From Derxia gummosa DSM 723 (GTDB lineage Bacteria; Pseudomonadota; Gammaproteobacteria; Burkholderiales; Burkholderiaceae_E), in contig NZ_AXWS01000008.1 of NCBI RefSeq assembly GCF_000482785.1, positions 186,001 to 250,000 of the forward strand: a DNA stretch of 64,000 bases. Reading direction: 5' to 3'. Below are positions 9,048 to 17,686 of this stretch, in pieces (positions within the stretch are counted from its first letter, which is position 1; every line of letters begins with the position of its first letter). A program made the translations under genes and the position numbers. The notes beneath the pieces are model-generated. The model was not told the origin of the DNA, ran no database searches, and worked only from the letters and a program-made list of their open reading frames with translations.

Positions 9048-10556
9048 ATGACCGCCCGATGCGTGATGGTGCTCGGCACCACCAGCGGCGCCGGCAAGAG
9101 CTGGCTCGCCACCGCGCTATGCCGCCATTACGCGCGGCGCGGCCTGAGCGTCGCGCCGTTCAAGGCGCAGAACATGAGCAACAACGCCCGCGTCGTCGCC
9201 GGCCCCGGCGGCGCCGAGGGCGAGATCGGCTCGGCCCAGTACTTCCAGGCGCTCGCCGCGCGCGCCGAGCCGGACGTGCGCATGAACCCGCTGCTGCTCA
9301 AGCCCGAGGCCGACACGCGCAGCCAGGTGGTGCTGCTCGGCCGCGCGAGCGCCGAGCTGTCGGCGCTGCCCTGGCGCGGTCGCTCCGAGCTCGTGTGGCC
9401 AGCGATCGCCGCCGCCTTCGACGAACTGCGCGCCGCGCATGACGTGATCGTCATCGAGGGCGCCGGCTCGCCGGCCGAGATCAACCTGATGGCGAGCGAC
9501 ATCGTCAACCTGCGCGTCGCCCGCCATGCCGACGCGCGCTGCCTGCTCGTCACCGACATCGACCGGGGCGGCGCCTTCGCCCATCTGTACGGCACCTGGG
9601 CGCTGCTGCCCGAGGCCGACCGCGCGCGCATCGCCGGCTTTGTGCTCAACCGCTTCCGGGGCGACGCCGGCCTGCTCGCGCCCGCGCCCGAGCAGTTGCG
9701 CGCGCTCACCGGCATCCCGGTGGTGGCGACGCTGCCGATGTGGCGCGAACACGGCCTGCCCGAGGAGGACGGCGTCTTCGACGACCGCACGCACGCGGCC
9801 GGCGCGGTGACGCTCACGGTGGCCGTCATTGCCTGGCCGCGCATCAGCAACCTCGACGAGTTCCAGCCGCTGCGCAACGTGCCGGGCCTGCGCCTCGTGT
9901 GGGCGCGCAGCCCGGCCGAGCTGGCCGGCGCCGACTGGATCGTGCTGCCCGGCTCCAAGGCCAGCGCCGCCGATCTCGCGTGGATGCGCGCGCGCGGACT
10001 CGACGCCGCCGTCGCGCGTCACGCGGCGGACGGCGGCGCGGTGCTCGGCATCTGCGGCGGGCTCCAGATGCTCGGCGACTGGCTGCACGACCCGCACGGC
10101 GTGGATGGCGCGCCGGGCGTCAACGCGGGCGCGGCGGCCGTGGGCGAGGGCGGCGCGGGCAGCAACGCGCCCGTCGCCGGCCTCGGCCTGCTGCCGCTCG
10201 CCACCACCTTCGCGCGCGACAAGACCGTGCGCCGCAGCCGGCTGCGCCTCGACGGCATCGCGCCCGGGCCCTGGGCCGCGCTCGACGGCATCGAGGCCGG
10301 CGGCTACGAGATCCACCACGGCGTCACGCGCGCCACCGGCGCCGGCCCGCGCGAGATCGCGCCCGGCCTCGCCTGGCAGAACGCCGCCGGCAACGTGCTC
10401 GGCTGCTATCTGCACGGCCTGTTCGAGGACGCCGCCGTGCTCGCCGCATTGTTCGGCGCCCGCGCCCGCGCGCCCGACGCCGTGTTCGACGGCCTCGCCG
10501 ATTTCGTCGAGCGCCATGCCACGCCCGGCCTGCTCGACGCGCTCATCGGCGCCTGA
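9048..10556 (+). CDS. cobQ: Cobyric acid synthase (CobQ/CbiP)
   Basis: 502 residues. It carries out four glutamine-dependent amidations (b, d, e, g side chains) of adenosylcobyrinate a,c-diamide. The N-terminal ATPase has GTTSGAGKSWLATALC (P-loop) and the highly conserved PFKAQNMSNNA motif. The C-terminal class I amidotransferase has Cys in GICGGLQMLG and His in CYLHGLFED. An insertion of Gly/Ala-rich sequence (about residues 355-380) lies between the nucleophile and the following strand. It starts 2 bases after the preceding stop. Confidence 0.95.
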   Translation: MTARCVMVLGTTSGAGKSWLATALCRHYARRGLSVAPFKAQNMSNNARVVAGPGGAEGEIGSAQYFQALAARAEPDVRMNPLLLKPEADTRSQVVLLGRASAELSALPWRGRSELVWPAIAAAFDELRAAHDVIVIEGAGSPAEINLMASDIVNLRVARHADARCLLVTDIDRGGAFAHLYGTWALLPEADRARIAGFVLNRFRGDAGLLAPAPEQLRALTGIPVVATLPMWREHGLPEEDGVFDDRTHAAGAVTLTVAVIAWPRISNLDEFQPLRNVPGLRLVWARSPAELAGADWIVLPGSKASAADLAWMRARGLDAAVARHAADGGAVLGICGGLQMLGDWLHDPHGVDGAPGVNAGAAAVGEGGAGSNAPVAGLGLLPLATTFARDKTVRRSRLRLDGIAPGPWAALDGIEAGGYEIHHGVTRATGAGPREIAPGLAWQNAAGNVLGCYLHGLFEDAAVLAALFGARARAPDAVFDGLADFVERHATPGLLDALIGA

Positions 10557-10642
10557 GCCGGGCCTGCGCGCCGCCGTCCCGCCAGCCCGTTCCGGCCACG
10601 CCAGGACCGCCCCCTCCGACACCGCCCCCATCTCCGCCCGCC

Positions 10643-11686
10643 ATGACCGTGCCCTACAACCCGCCCGCCGTTCCCGACCTGCACAGCCCGGCGCTCGCCG
10701 CCGCGCTCCAGCACCGGCTCGACCACCTCACCAAGCCGCTCGGCGCGCTCGGCCGCATCGAGTCGCTCGCGCTGCGGCTCGGTCTCATCCTCGGCGGCAC
10801 CGCGCCCCGGCTCGACGCGCCGCAGCTGGTCGTGTTCGCCGCCGACCACGGTCTCGCGGCGCGCGGCGTCTCGGCCTATCCGGCCGACGTGACCTGGCAG
10901 ATGGTCGAGAACTTCCTCGCCGGCGGCGCGGCCGTGAGCGTGCTCGCGCGCCAGCATGGCCTCGCGCTGACGGTCGTGGACTGCGGCGTGTGCCACGACT
11001 TCGCGCCGCGCCCCGGCCTGGTCGTGCGCAAGCCCGCGCGCGGCACGGCCGACGCCCTCGACGCGCCCGCGATGACGCCGGAGCAATGCGCCGCCGCCCT
11101 CGCCAACGGCGCCGAGCTGCTGCGTGGCCTGCCCGGCAACGCGCTGCTGCTCGGTGAAATGGGCATCGGCAACACCTCTTCGGCCGCGCTGCTGCTCGCG
11201 CGCCTCGCCGGCCACGACATCGCCGCCTGCACCGGCGCCGGCACCGGCCTCGACGCCGACGGCATCGCGCGCAAGACCGCCGTGCTGCGCGCCGTGCTCG
11301 AACGCCATGCCGGCGCCACCGCGCCGCTGGCCGCGCTCGCCGCCCTCGGCGGGCTGGAGATCGCCACCATGACCGGCGCCGTGCTCCAGGCCGCAGCCGA
11401 GCGCCGCGTCATCGTCGTGGACGGCTTCATCGCCTGCGCGGCGGTGCTGGTGGCGGCGCGGCTCGCGCCGGCCGTGACCCAGCGCTGCGTCTTCGCGCAC
11501 CGCTCGGGCGAGCGCGGACACGGCCTCATGCTCGACGCGCTCGGCGCAGAGCCGCTGCTCGACCTCGGCCTGCGTCTCGGCGAAGGCTCGGGCGCGGCGC
11601 TCGCGTGGCCGCTGCTCGTGTCGGCCTGCGCGCTGCTCGACGGCATGGCGAGCTTCGCGCAAGCCGGCGTGGCGACGGCGGGCTGA
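10643..11686 (+). CDS. cobT: Nicotinate-nucleotide--dimethylbenzimidazole phosphoribosyltransferase
   Basis: 347 residues. It makes alpha-ribazole phosphate from nicotinate mononucleotide and dimethylbenzimidazole. The LDHLTKPLGALGRIE block near the start, the VFAADHGLAARGVSAYP strand, the GEMGIGNTSSAALL loop, and the catalytic Glu in LRLGEGSGAALAWPLL near the C-terminus are all present. ATG 10643 is chosen because the family-typical N-terminus begins about 15 residues later. The 86-base gap from cobQ shows no riboswitch-like structure that I can recognise. Confidence 0.95.
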   Translation: MTVPYNPPAVPDLHSPALAAALQHRLDHLTKPLGALGRIESLALRLGLILGGTAPRLDAPQLVVFAADHGLAARGVSAYPADVTWQMVENFLAGGAAVSVLARQHGLALTVVDCGVCHDFAPRPGLVVRKPARGTADALDAPAMTPEQCAAALANGAELLRGLPGNALLLGEMGIGNTSSAALLLARLAGHDIAACTGAGTGLDADGIARKTAVLRAVLERHAGATAPLAALAALGGLEIATMTGAVLQAAAERRVIVVDGFIACAAVLVAARLAPAVTQRCVFAHRSGERGHGLMLDALGAEPLLDLGLRLGEGSGAALAWPLLVSACALLDGMASFAQAGVATAG

Positions 11687-11733
11687 GCCGTGGCATCGCA
11701 TCGCGCTCCACGCGTCGTTCCGGGCACCGCGCG

Positions 11734-12552
11734 ATGAACCCGCTGCGCCGCTACCTGCTCGCGCTGCAATTCTTCACGCGCATTCCGGTCACGGGCCGGC
11801 TCGCGGCCTGGGTCGGCTTCAGCCCGCAGCTGCTGCGTGACAGCGCCGCGCACTTTCCGGGCGTGGGCTGGCTGGTGGGCGGGCTGACCGGCGCGGCGCT
11901 GTGGACGCTGCTCGCGCTGCTGCCCGACCGGCCCGCCGCGCCGCTGGTGGCCGCCGCGCTCGCCACGCTGCTCGGCGTGATGCTCACCGGCGCCTTCCAT
12001 GAGGATGGCCTCGCCGATCTGGCCGACGGCCTCGGCGGCAGCGCCGACCGCGAGCGGGCGCTGGACATCATGAAGGACTCGCGCATCGGCAGCTTCGGCG
12101 CGATCGCGCTGGTGCTGGCGCTGCTGCTGCGCTGCGGCCAGCTCGCGCTGCTGGCCCAGATCGATGCGCGGCTCGCGGCGCTCGGCCTGTTCGCGGCCCA
12201 GGTGCTGTCGCGCGGGCTGCCGCTGGTGCTCATCCGCGTGCTGCCGCATGTGGGCGACACGGCGCGCAGCAAGTCCAAGCCGCTGGCCGACCGCATCGGC
12301 GGCGCGGCGCTCGCCGTGGGCGCGCTGTGGAGCGCGGCGGCGCTGCTGCTCGCGGCCGGCATGGCGCAAGCGTTTGCAGCGCCGGTCGGCGCGGGCGGCT
12401 GGCTCGCGGCCTGCGCGGGCGCGCTGCTCGGCCTGGGCTGGATGTGGCGGCTGCTCGCGCGCCGACTGCAAGGCTTTACCGGCGATGCGCTGGGCGCGAC
12501 CCAGCAGGTCTGCGAGCAGGGCTTCCTGCTCGGGCTGCTGCTGGCGGCGTGA
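11734..12552 (+). CDS. cobS: Adenosylcobinamide-GDP ribazoletransferase (cobalamin synthase)
   Basis: 272-residue polytopic membrane enzyme that joins adenosylcobinamide-GDP to alpha-ribazole (phosphate), the final joining step. Diagnostic blocks are ALQFFTRIPV at residues 10-19 and FHEDGLADLADGLGG with its acidic metal-binding residues, followed by IMKDSRIGSFG. Several hydrophobic helices follow. Length is close to the usual 250-270. It begins 47 bases after cobT. Two variants of the genome's 14-bp palindrome (12365-12378 and 12467-12480) lie in the gene. Confidence 0.95.
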   Translation: MNPLRRYLLALQFFTRIPVTGRLAAWVGFSPQLLRDSAAHFPGVGWLVGGLTGAALWTLLALLPDRPAAPLVAAALATLLGVMLTGAFHEDGLADLADGLGGSADRERALDIMKDSRIGSFGAIALVLALLLRCGQLALLAQIDARLAALGLFAAQVLSRGLPLVLIRVLPHVGDTARSKSKPLADRIGGAALAVGALWSAAALLLAAGMAQAFAAPVGAGGWLAACAGALLGLGWMWRLLARRLQGFTGDALGATQQVCEQGFLLGLLLAA

Positions 12553-12625
12553 TGGCGACGGCCCGCCCGCTCCGGCGCCGTGGCGCCATCTCCCACGCCC
12601 GCCGTCCGCGCGCGGCGGTGCCGGC

Positions 12626-13183
12626 ATGAAGCTCCTGCTCGCGCGCCACGCCCGCCCGATCGGCGCCGACGGCCTGTGCTACGGCCGACTCGACCTGCCG
12701 GCCGACGCCGACGCCACGCGGCTCGCCGCGCGGGCGCTCGCGGCGGTGGTCGCGCCGGGCGCGCCGCTGTTCATGTCGTCGCGGCTGCGCGCGCGCCAGC
12801 TCGCGCTCGCGCTGCATGCGCTGCGGCCCGACCTGCCGGCGCCGCGCGCCGATGCGCGCTTCGACGAGATGGATTTCGGCCGCCACGAAGGCCGGCCCTG
12901 GGCCGACATCCCGCGCGCGGCGGTCGATGCCTGGGTCGCGGATTTCGCCGCGCATCGCTTCGGTGGCGCCGAGTCGGCCGCCGAGGTGCTGCGGCGCGTC
13001 GCGGCCGGGCTCGCGGCGCTGCCGGCCGCGCCGCTGGTGGTGGTGGTCGCGCATGCGGGCGTGATCCGCGCCGCGCGCTTCCTGGCCTCGGCCGGCGCCG
13101 ACGCGCTGCCGGCCAGCGCCGCCGACTGGCCCGCCGACGGCTGCGGCCACGGCGAATGGCTGCTGCTCGACTGGCCCGGCTGA
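12626..13183 (+). CDS. cobC: Alpha-ribazole phosphatase-like histidine phosphatase
   Basis: 185-residue phosphoglycerate-mutase-superfamily protein. The catalytic His is in LLARHARP at the N-terminus, a variant of the usual RHGE. FDEMDFGRHEGRPWADI and the second active-site His in VVVAHAGVIRA complete the site. Predicted to remove the phosphate of alpha-ribazole-5'-phosphate or adenosylcobalamin-5'-phosphate. As the last gene of the cob run, it follows cobS by 73 bases and converges with an acyltransferase gene. Confidence 0.85.
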   Translation: MKLLLARHARPIGADGLCYGRLDLPADADATRLAARALAAVVAPGAPLFMSSRLRARQLALALHALRPDLPAPRADARFDEMDFGRHEGRPWADIPRAAVDAWVADFAAHRFGGAESAAEVLRRVAAGLAALPAAPLVVVVAHAGVIRAARFLASAGADALPASAADWPADGCGHGEWLLLDWPG

Positions 13184-13199
13184 GGGCTGGCGCCCCGCC

Positions 13200-14258
13200 T
13201 CAGCGCGCCAGCCCCAGCAGCCGGTCGGCCCCGAGCCGCCGCGTCAGCGCCAGCACCGCGAGCGGCCCCGCCACGCCCGCGCCCAGGCACATCAGCACCA
13301 GCTGATCGCCATCGGCGTTCGGCAGCAGCCGGTGGCCGACGATGCGCATGCCGGCCGTGAAGAACACGTGCAGCAGATAGATCGACAGCGATTCGCGCCC
13401 GAGCGCACCGAGCCAGCGCCCCGCGCGGCCTTCGCCCGCCAGCATCGCCCAGCCGGTCAGCATCACGATGCCCGGCGCTGCCGCCGCCAGGGCGATGCCG
13501 CCGGTCGGCACCGCGCCTGCAAGCCTTTGCGTGAGCAGCGCCATCAGCGCGAAGCCGGCGCCGCCCAGCAGCGTCGTCACCACCCGCCGGCGCCGGGGCA
13601 GGACGGCCGCCGCCAGCACCATCGGCCCAAGCAGCCCTCCGGCCGCGAAGAACACATAGCTCTTGAGCAGCGACTTGAGCGGATAGCCGGGTTGCAGCAG
13701 GTCGTTCATCCCGAGCAGCACCAGGCCCAGCAGCGGCAGCGCGAGCCGGCCCAGCGGCAGCGTCAGCACCGCGACGAGCTGGCAGAACATCAGGCATTGC
13801 AGGAACCAGAACTGCGACGGCGGCGACCACACCGCCTGTGCGATGTCGGTCCAGTGCAGCCGCACCGGCGTGTTCACCGCCGAGCCGGCCGACGAGATCA
13901 CCAGCAGCTGCACCACGGACCAGAGGATGTAGGGCCAGGCCAGCCGGCGGACGATGCCGGCGCAGGTCGCCAGCTTCGGCTTGCCGATCCAGCGCTCGGC
14001 GAACAGCCCCGCCAGGAAGAAGAACAGCGGCATGTGAAAGAGGTAGATCACACGCAGGATTTCATTCCACGCGCTGCCCGGCGGCAGCAGCCCGGCGTCA
14101 TGCACGCCGATGATCGCGTGACCGAGCACCACGAGCAGGATGCCCGCGCCCTTGCTGACATCGACCCAGGCATGGCGTGACCGGGCGGGGGAGGCGGGCC
14201 GGGCGACGGCGGGCGCGGAGGCTGCCGTGGCGGGCGCGGCGAGGGTGGAGGAGGTCAT
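13200..14258 (-). CDS. Acyltransferase-3 family membrane protein
   Basis: About 352 residues, with some ten hydrophobic helices. The family opening HAWVDVSKGAGILLVVLGHA (His after VLG) and the FHMPLFFFLAGLF segment identify an OafA/YfiQ-type O-acyltransferase, which acylates surface sugars or lipids. The start is uncertain: ATG 14258 and an in-frame GTG at 14291 both lack a clear ribosome site. A Thr/Ala/Pro-rich N-terminal stretch precedes the first helix. It converges with the cob operon (16-base gap) and has no neighbour that reveals its substrate. Confidence 0.8.
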   Translation of the reverse strand: MTSSTLAAPATAASAPAVARPASPARSRHAWVDVSKGAGILLVVLGHAIIGVHDAGLLPPGSAWNEILRVIYLFHMPLFFFLAGLFAERWIGKPKLATCAGIVRRLAWPYILWSVVQLLVISSAGSAVNTPVRLHWTDIAQAVWSPPSQFWFLQCLMFCQLVAVLTLPLGRLALPLLGLVLLGMNDLLQPGYPLKSLLKSYVFFAAGGLLGPMVLAAAVLPRRRRVVTTLLGGAGFALMALLTQRLAGAVPTGGIALAAAAPGIVMLTGWAMLAGEGRAGRWLGALGRESLSIYLLHVFFTAGMRIVGHRLLPNADGDQLVLMCLGAGVAGPLAVLALTRRLGADRLLGLAR

Positions 14259-14448
14259 CGGGGGAGGCGTTGTCGTGGTGTCGAGGGCCACGGCCGCGAG
14301 CGGGCGCCCGCGGCGCCGCGCTCCCGGCGGGCGGAAGTCGCGGCGGATTATTCGGCGCCCCGATGCGCCGTTTAAGGAAAGGAATCACGCCCGCGCCGGC
14401 TGTGCCATGTGGAGCAATCGATGCGGCGCGGGCGCGTCGGCGCCCGGC

Positions 14449-15411
14449 TCAGTCGTCGCCCGGCGCCGCCGGCATGCGGGCGCGGATCTCGCGCACCACG
14501 GTCTGCGGCGGCTTGCCGAGCGCGCGCATGAAGGCGCGCCGCATGCGGTCCTCGTCGCCGAAGCCGCTTTCGGCGGCGATGCGGCCGATCGAATCGTGGC
14601 CGGCCTCGATCAGCGCCTGCGCCGCCTCCAGCCTCAGTTTCTCGACCGCCTTGGCCGGCGTCACGCCGGTCTCGTCGCGGAAGGCGCGCGCGAAATGGCG
14701 CGGGCTCCAGTGCACGACCGCCGCCAGGTCGTCGACGGTGAGCGGCGCGCGCAGGTTCTCGCGCGCATGCGCAAGCGCGACGCGTATGCGGTCGGACGCT
14801 GGCTCCAGCTCGCTCAGCGTCGAGAACTGCGACTGCCCGCCGCCGCGCCGGTGATAGACGACGAGCTTGCGCGCGATGGTCCGGGCGATGTCGTTGCCGC
14901 AATCCTCCTCGACCAGCGCGAGCGCGAGATCGATGCAGGCGGTCATGCCGGCCGAGGTCCAGACGCCGTCGTCGTTGACGAAGATGCGGTCGTCCTCGAC
15001 GCGGATGGCCGGAAAGCGCCGCGCCAGCTCGCGCGTGCGCGCCCAGTGCGTCGCGGCGCGCCGGCCGTCGAGCAGGCCGGCCTCGGCCAGCACGAAGGCG
15101 CCGGTGCAGATCGCGGCGAGCCGGCGCGCCTTGCCGGCCACGCGGCGCAGCTCGGCGAACAGCGCATGGTCGGTCGGCGTCGGGCCGGTCGCGCCGGACA
15201 CGAGCACGGTGTCGTAGGGCTGGCGGCCGAAGGCGCGCGCCTGCACCGCGATGCCGGCTGAACTGGCCACCAGCCCCGGCGCGAGCGCGACGGTCTCGAT
15301 CTCGTACACCGGCTCCGGCGCGAGCGCATTGGCCAGCTCGAACGGCCCGAGCGCCGCCAGATCGAGTGACTGAAAACCCGGATAAACGACAAAAGCGATG
15401 CGAGCGGTCAT
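14449..15411 (-). CDS. GlxA-family transcriptional regulator (DJ-1/PfpI + AraC HTH)
   Basis: 320 residues. Residues 1-190 form a DJ-1/PfpI-like domain (ARIAFVVYPGFQSLDLAALGPFELAN) with the nucleophile-elbow block AICTGAFVLAEAGLLDGRRAATHW. The C-terminal 100 residues carry two AraC HTH motifs (LAAVVHWSPRHFARAFRDETG, RIAAESGFGDEDRMRRAF). ATG 15411 is chosen over the upstream 15435 because CAGGAG lies 7 bases before it. It is divergent from an SDR-MFS pair, which it probably controls. An inverted repeat at 15525-15552 in the shared control region is a candidate site. Confidence 0.9.
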   Translation of the reverse strand: MTARIAFVVYPGFQSLDLAALGPFELANALAPEPVYEIETVALAPGLVASSAGIAVQARAFGRQPYDTVLVSGATGPTPTDHALFAELRRVAGKARRLAAICTGAFVLAEAGLLDGRRAATHWARTRELARRFPAIRVEDDRIFVNDDGVWTSAGMTACIDLALALVEEDCGNDIARTIARKLVVYHRRGGGQSQFSTLSELEPASDRIRVALAHARENLRAPLTVDDLAAVVHWSPRHFARAFRDETGVTPAKAVEKLRLEAAQALIEAGHDSIGRIAAESGFGDEDRMRRAFMRALGKPPQTVVREIRARMPAAPGDD

Positions 15412-15524
15412 GGCGCTCTCCTGCGGCGGAAACAATGGATGCGCGCCACTGTGACGCAGGATTCAAGGTTCGGTCAAACCCGACTGGCACCCGCCACACG
15501 CAAGAGCCGGCTTGTCAGTTTTTG

Positions 15525-15552
15525 CGGTTTGCATGGCATAAAAGACAAACCG
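15525..15552. promoter_or_regulatory. Inverted repeat in the glxA-like / SDR control region
   Basis: CGGTTTG (15525-15531) and CAAACCG (15546-15552) are perfect inverted arms around a 14-base AT-richer spacer with CATAAA, a possible -10 element for the plus-strand SDR gene. The placement between divergent genes, about 115 bases before the regulator start and 56 bases before the SDR start, suggests an operator. The binding protein is not known. Confidence 0.45.
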
Positions 15553-15607
15553 GATTTCCACAGAATGAGGGCTCCAACCCACTCGCCAACCCGGCACGGA
15601 GACCTTC

Positions 15608-16369
15608 ATGAAGCTCAGCGACAACACCATCCTCATCACCGGCGCTACCTCCGGCATCGGCCGTGCCCTCGCCGTCGCGCTGCATGAGCGCGGCAACCGC
15701 GTGATCGTCGCCGGCCGCCGGCGCGCGCTGCTCGACGAGATCGCGCAAGCGCATCCGGGCATCGCCACGCTCGAACTCGACGTGGCCGATCCGGCCAGCA
15801 TCAAGGCGGCGGCCGAGCGCCTGCGCGCCGAGCATCCGGCGCTCAACGTGCTCATCAACAATGCCGGGATCATGAAGTTCGACGACGCGGCCGGCGCGCT
15901 CGACGACGCCGTGGCCGAAGCGCAGATCGCCACCAACCTGCTCGGCCCGATCCGCCTGAGCGCGGCGCTGCTGCCGCTGCTGCGCGGCAAGCCGGGCGCG
16001 ACCATCGTCAACAACACCTCGGTGCTGGCCTTCGTGCCGCTGGCGGCCACCGCCGTGTACTCGGCCACCAAGGCGGCGCTGCATTCGTACACGCTGTCGC
16101 AGCGCTTCCTGCTGCGCGACGCCGGCATCGATGTGGTCGAGATCGCGCCGCCCTGGGTCGATACCGACCTCATCCACAAGAGCGGCGATCCGCGCGCGAT
16201 GCCGCTCGACGCCTTCATCGCGCAAACGCTTGCAGCGCTGGAAGCCGGCGGCCCCGAGGCGCTGGTGGACGCGGTGCGCGACTTCCGCGCCAACCCCGGC
16301 CCCGGCGAGCACGCGCTGGTGGACGGCTTCAACGCCGCCCTGCGCGAGAGCCCGATCCCGACGGCCTGA
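15608..16369 (+). CDS. Short-chain dehydrogenase/reductase
   Basis: 253-residue classical SDR. The cofactor motif is TGATSGIGRA near residues 11-20, NNAG follows at about 86, and the catalytic Ser and YSATKAALH give the Tyr-x3-Lys pair. It resembles the DltE-type subgroup of oxidoreductases (sequence VVEIAPPWVDTDL). The ribosome site is GGAG, 6 bases before ATG 15608. It is followed 5 bases later by an MFS exporter and is divergent from a GlxA-type regulator. The substrate cannot be told from sequence. Confidence 0.88.
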   Translation: MKLSDNTILITGATSGIGRALAVALHERGNRVIVAGRRRALLDEIAQAHPGIATLELDVADPASIKAAAERLRAEHPALNVLINNAGIMKFDDAAGALDDAVAEAQIATNLLGPIRLSAALLPLLRGKPGATIVNNTSVLAFVPLAATAVYSATKAALHSYTLSQRFLLRDAGIDVVEIAPPWVDTDLIHKSGDPRAMPLDAFIAQTLAALEAGGPEALVDAVRDFRANPGPGEHALVDGFNAALRESPIPTA

Positions 16370-16374
16370 AGCAG

Positions 16375-17577
16375 ATGAACACCCCCGCCATGCCCGCCGC
16401 GCTCGCGGCGGAAGACTTCCGGCGCGCGCGGCTGCTGCCGCTCGCGCTCGGCAGCTTCGCCATCGGCACCGAGGCTTTCATGATCGCGCCGCTGCTGCCG
16501 GCGCTCGCGGCCGATCTGGGCGTGGGCGTGCCGGCGGCCGGCCAGCTCGTGACGGTGTTCGCCTGCGTGTACGGCATCGGCTCGCCGGTGCTCACGGCGC
16601 TGGTCGGCGCGCTCGACCGGCGCCGCCTGCTGCTGGCCTGCCTTGCGCTGTTCATGCTCGGCAATCTCGCCGGCGCGCTGGCCGGCAGCTTCGCGCTGCT
16701 GATGGCGGCGCGGGTGCTGATGGCGCTCGCCGCCGGCCTCTACATGCCCAATGCCAACGCGACCGCGACCCAGCTCGTCGGGCCGGCGTTCCGGGGCCGG
16801 GCGCTCGCGGTGATCGCGGGCGGGCAGAGCCTCGCGATCGCACTCGGCGTGCCGGTGGTGGCGCTGCTCGGCGACCGGCTCGGCTGGCGCATGAGCTTCG
16901 CGGTGGTGGCGCTGCTCGCGGCGCTCGGCGTGGCGGCGCTGCTGCGGCTGGATCGCGTGGCGCCGGCCGGCGGCGCGCCTTCGCTCGGCGCGCGTCTCGC
17001 GCTGCTGCGCGCGCCGGGCCTGGCCCGCGCCTGCGCGGTGACGCTGCTGTGGGCCGTGGGCGCCTATCTGATGCTGACCTATCTCGCGCAATACCTCGCC
17101 GACGTGCTCGGCGTGGGCGGCGCGACCGTGGGCCTGTTCATGGGGCTGTGGGGCATCGCCTCGGCCAGCGGCGTGTTCCTGTCGGGCGGGCTGGCCGACC
17201 GTCTCGGCGCGCCGCGCGTGATCGCCGCCGCGCTCGCGCTGCTGGCGCTGGCCTTCGCGACGCTCGGGCTGCTCGCATGGCTCAAGCCGGGCGGACTGGC
17301 GGGGCTGCTCGCGGTATCGGGCGCGATCGTGGTCTGGGGACTGTCGGTATGGGGCTTCTTCCCGGCCCAGCAGGCGCGGCTGATCGGCCTGGCCGGCATC
17401 GCGGCGGCGCCGGTGGTGCTGTCGCTCAACGCCTCGTTCATGTACCTCGGCTTCTCTCTCGGCGCGGGGCTGGGCGGGCTGGTGCTGGCGCGGTTCGGCA
17501 GCGGCGCGCTGGGCTGGGCGGCGGCGGGCGTCGAGCTGGGAGCGCTGGTGCTGGCGGTGGCGCGCGGCCGGCGCTGA
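16375..17577 (+). CDS. MFS transporter, drug/sugar-efflux (AraJ/YdhP) type
   Basis: 400 residues with 12 predicted helices. The opening LALGSFAIGTEAFMIAPLLPALAADLGV matches the DHA1 efflux family, and the GALDRRRLL loop between helices 2 and 3 is the motif-A equivalent. A conserved ATQL segment, common in this subgroup, appears in helix 4 (NANATATQLVGP). It is 5 bases downstream of the SDR and probably co-transcribed, suggesting export of a compound that the SDR modifies or detoxifies. That last link is inference. Confidence 0.88.
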   Translation: MNTPAMPAALAAEDFRRARLLPLALGSFAIGTEAFMIAPLLPALAADLGVGVPAAGQLVTVFACVYGIGSPVLTALVGALDRRRLLLACLALFMLGNLAGALAGSFALLMAARVLMALAAGLYMPNANATATQLVGPAFRGRALAVIAGGQSLAIALGVPVVALLGDRLGWRMSFAVVALLAALGVAALLRLDRVAPAGGAPSLGARLALLRAPGLARACAVTLLWAVGAYLMLTYLAQYLADVLGVGGATVGLFMGLWGIASASGVFLSGGLADRLGAPRVIAAALALLALAFATLGLLAWLKPGGLAGLLAVSGAIVVWGLSVWGFFPAQQARLIGLAGIAAAPVVLSLNASFMYLGFSLGAGLGGLVLARFGSGALGWAAAGVELGALVLAVARGRR

Positions 17578-17686
17578 GCCGCGCCCGCGTGGCGCCGGGC
17601 TCGGCGTCCACGCGGGTCTTCCGCGCCCTGGCTCGCGGCTGGCGCCCAACCCGGCACCGACCGCGAGCCAGGGCGCGCCCGCGCGA

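Noticed and set aside
10557-10642. Possible cobalamin riboswitch before cobT
   Set aside because: Only 86 bases, no B12-box-like core or stable multi-arm folding that I can recognise.
14353-14370. Small hairpin CGGCGC-cccgat-GCGCCG between the acyltransferase and glxA-like genes
   Set aside because: A 6-bp stem is expected often at this GC content and there is no strong T-run; support is too weak for a terminator call.
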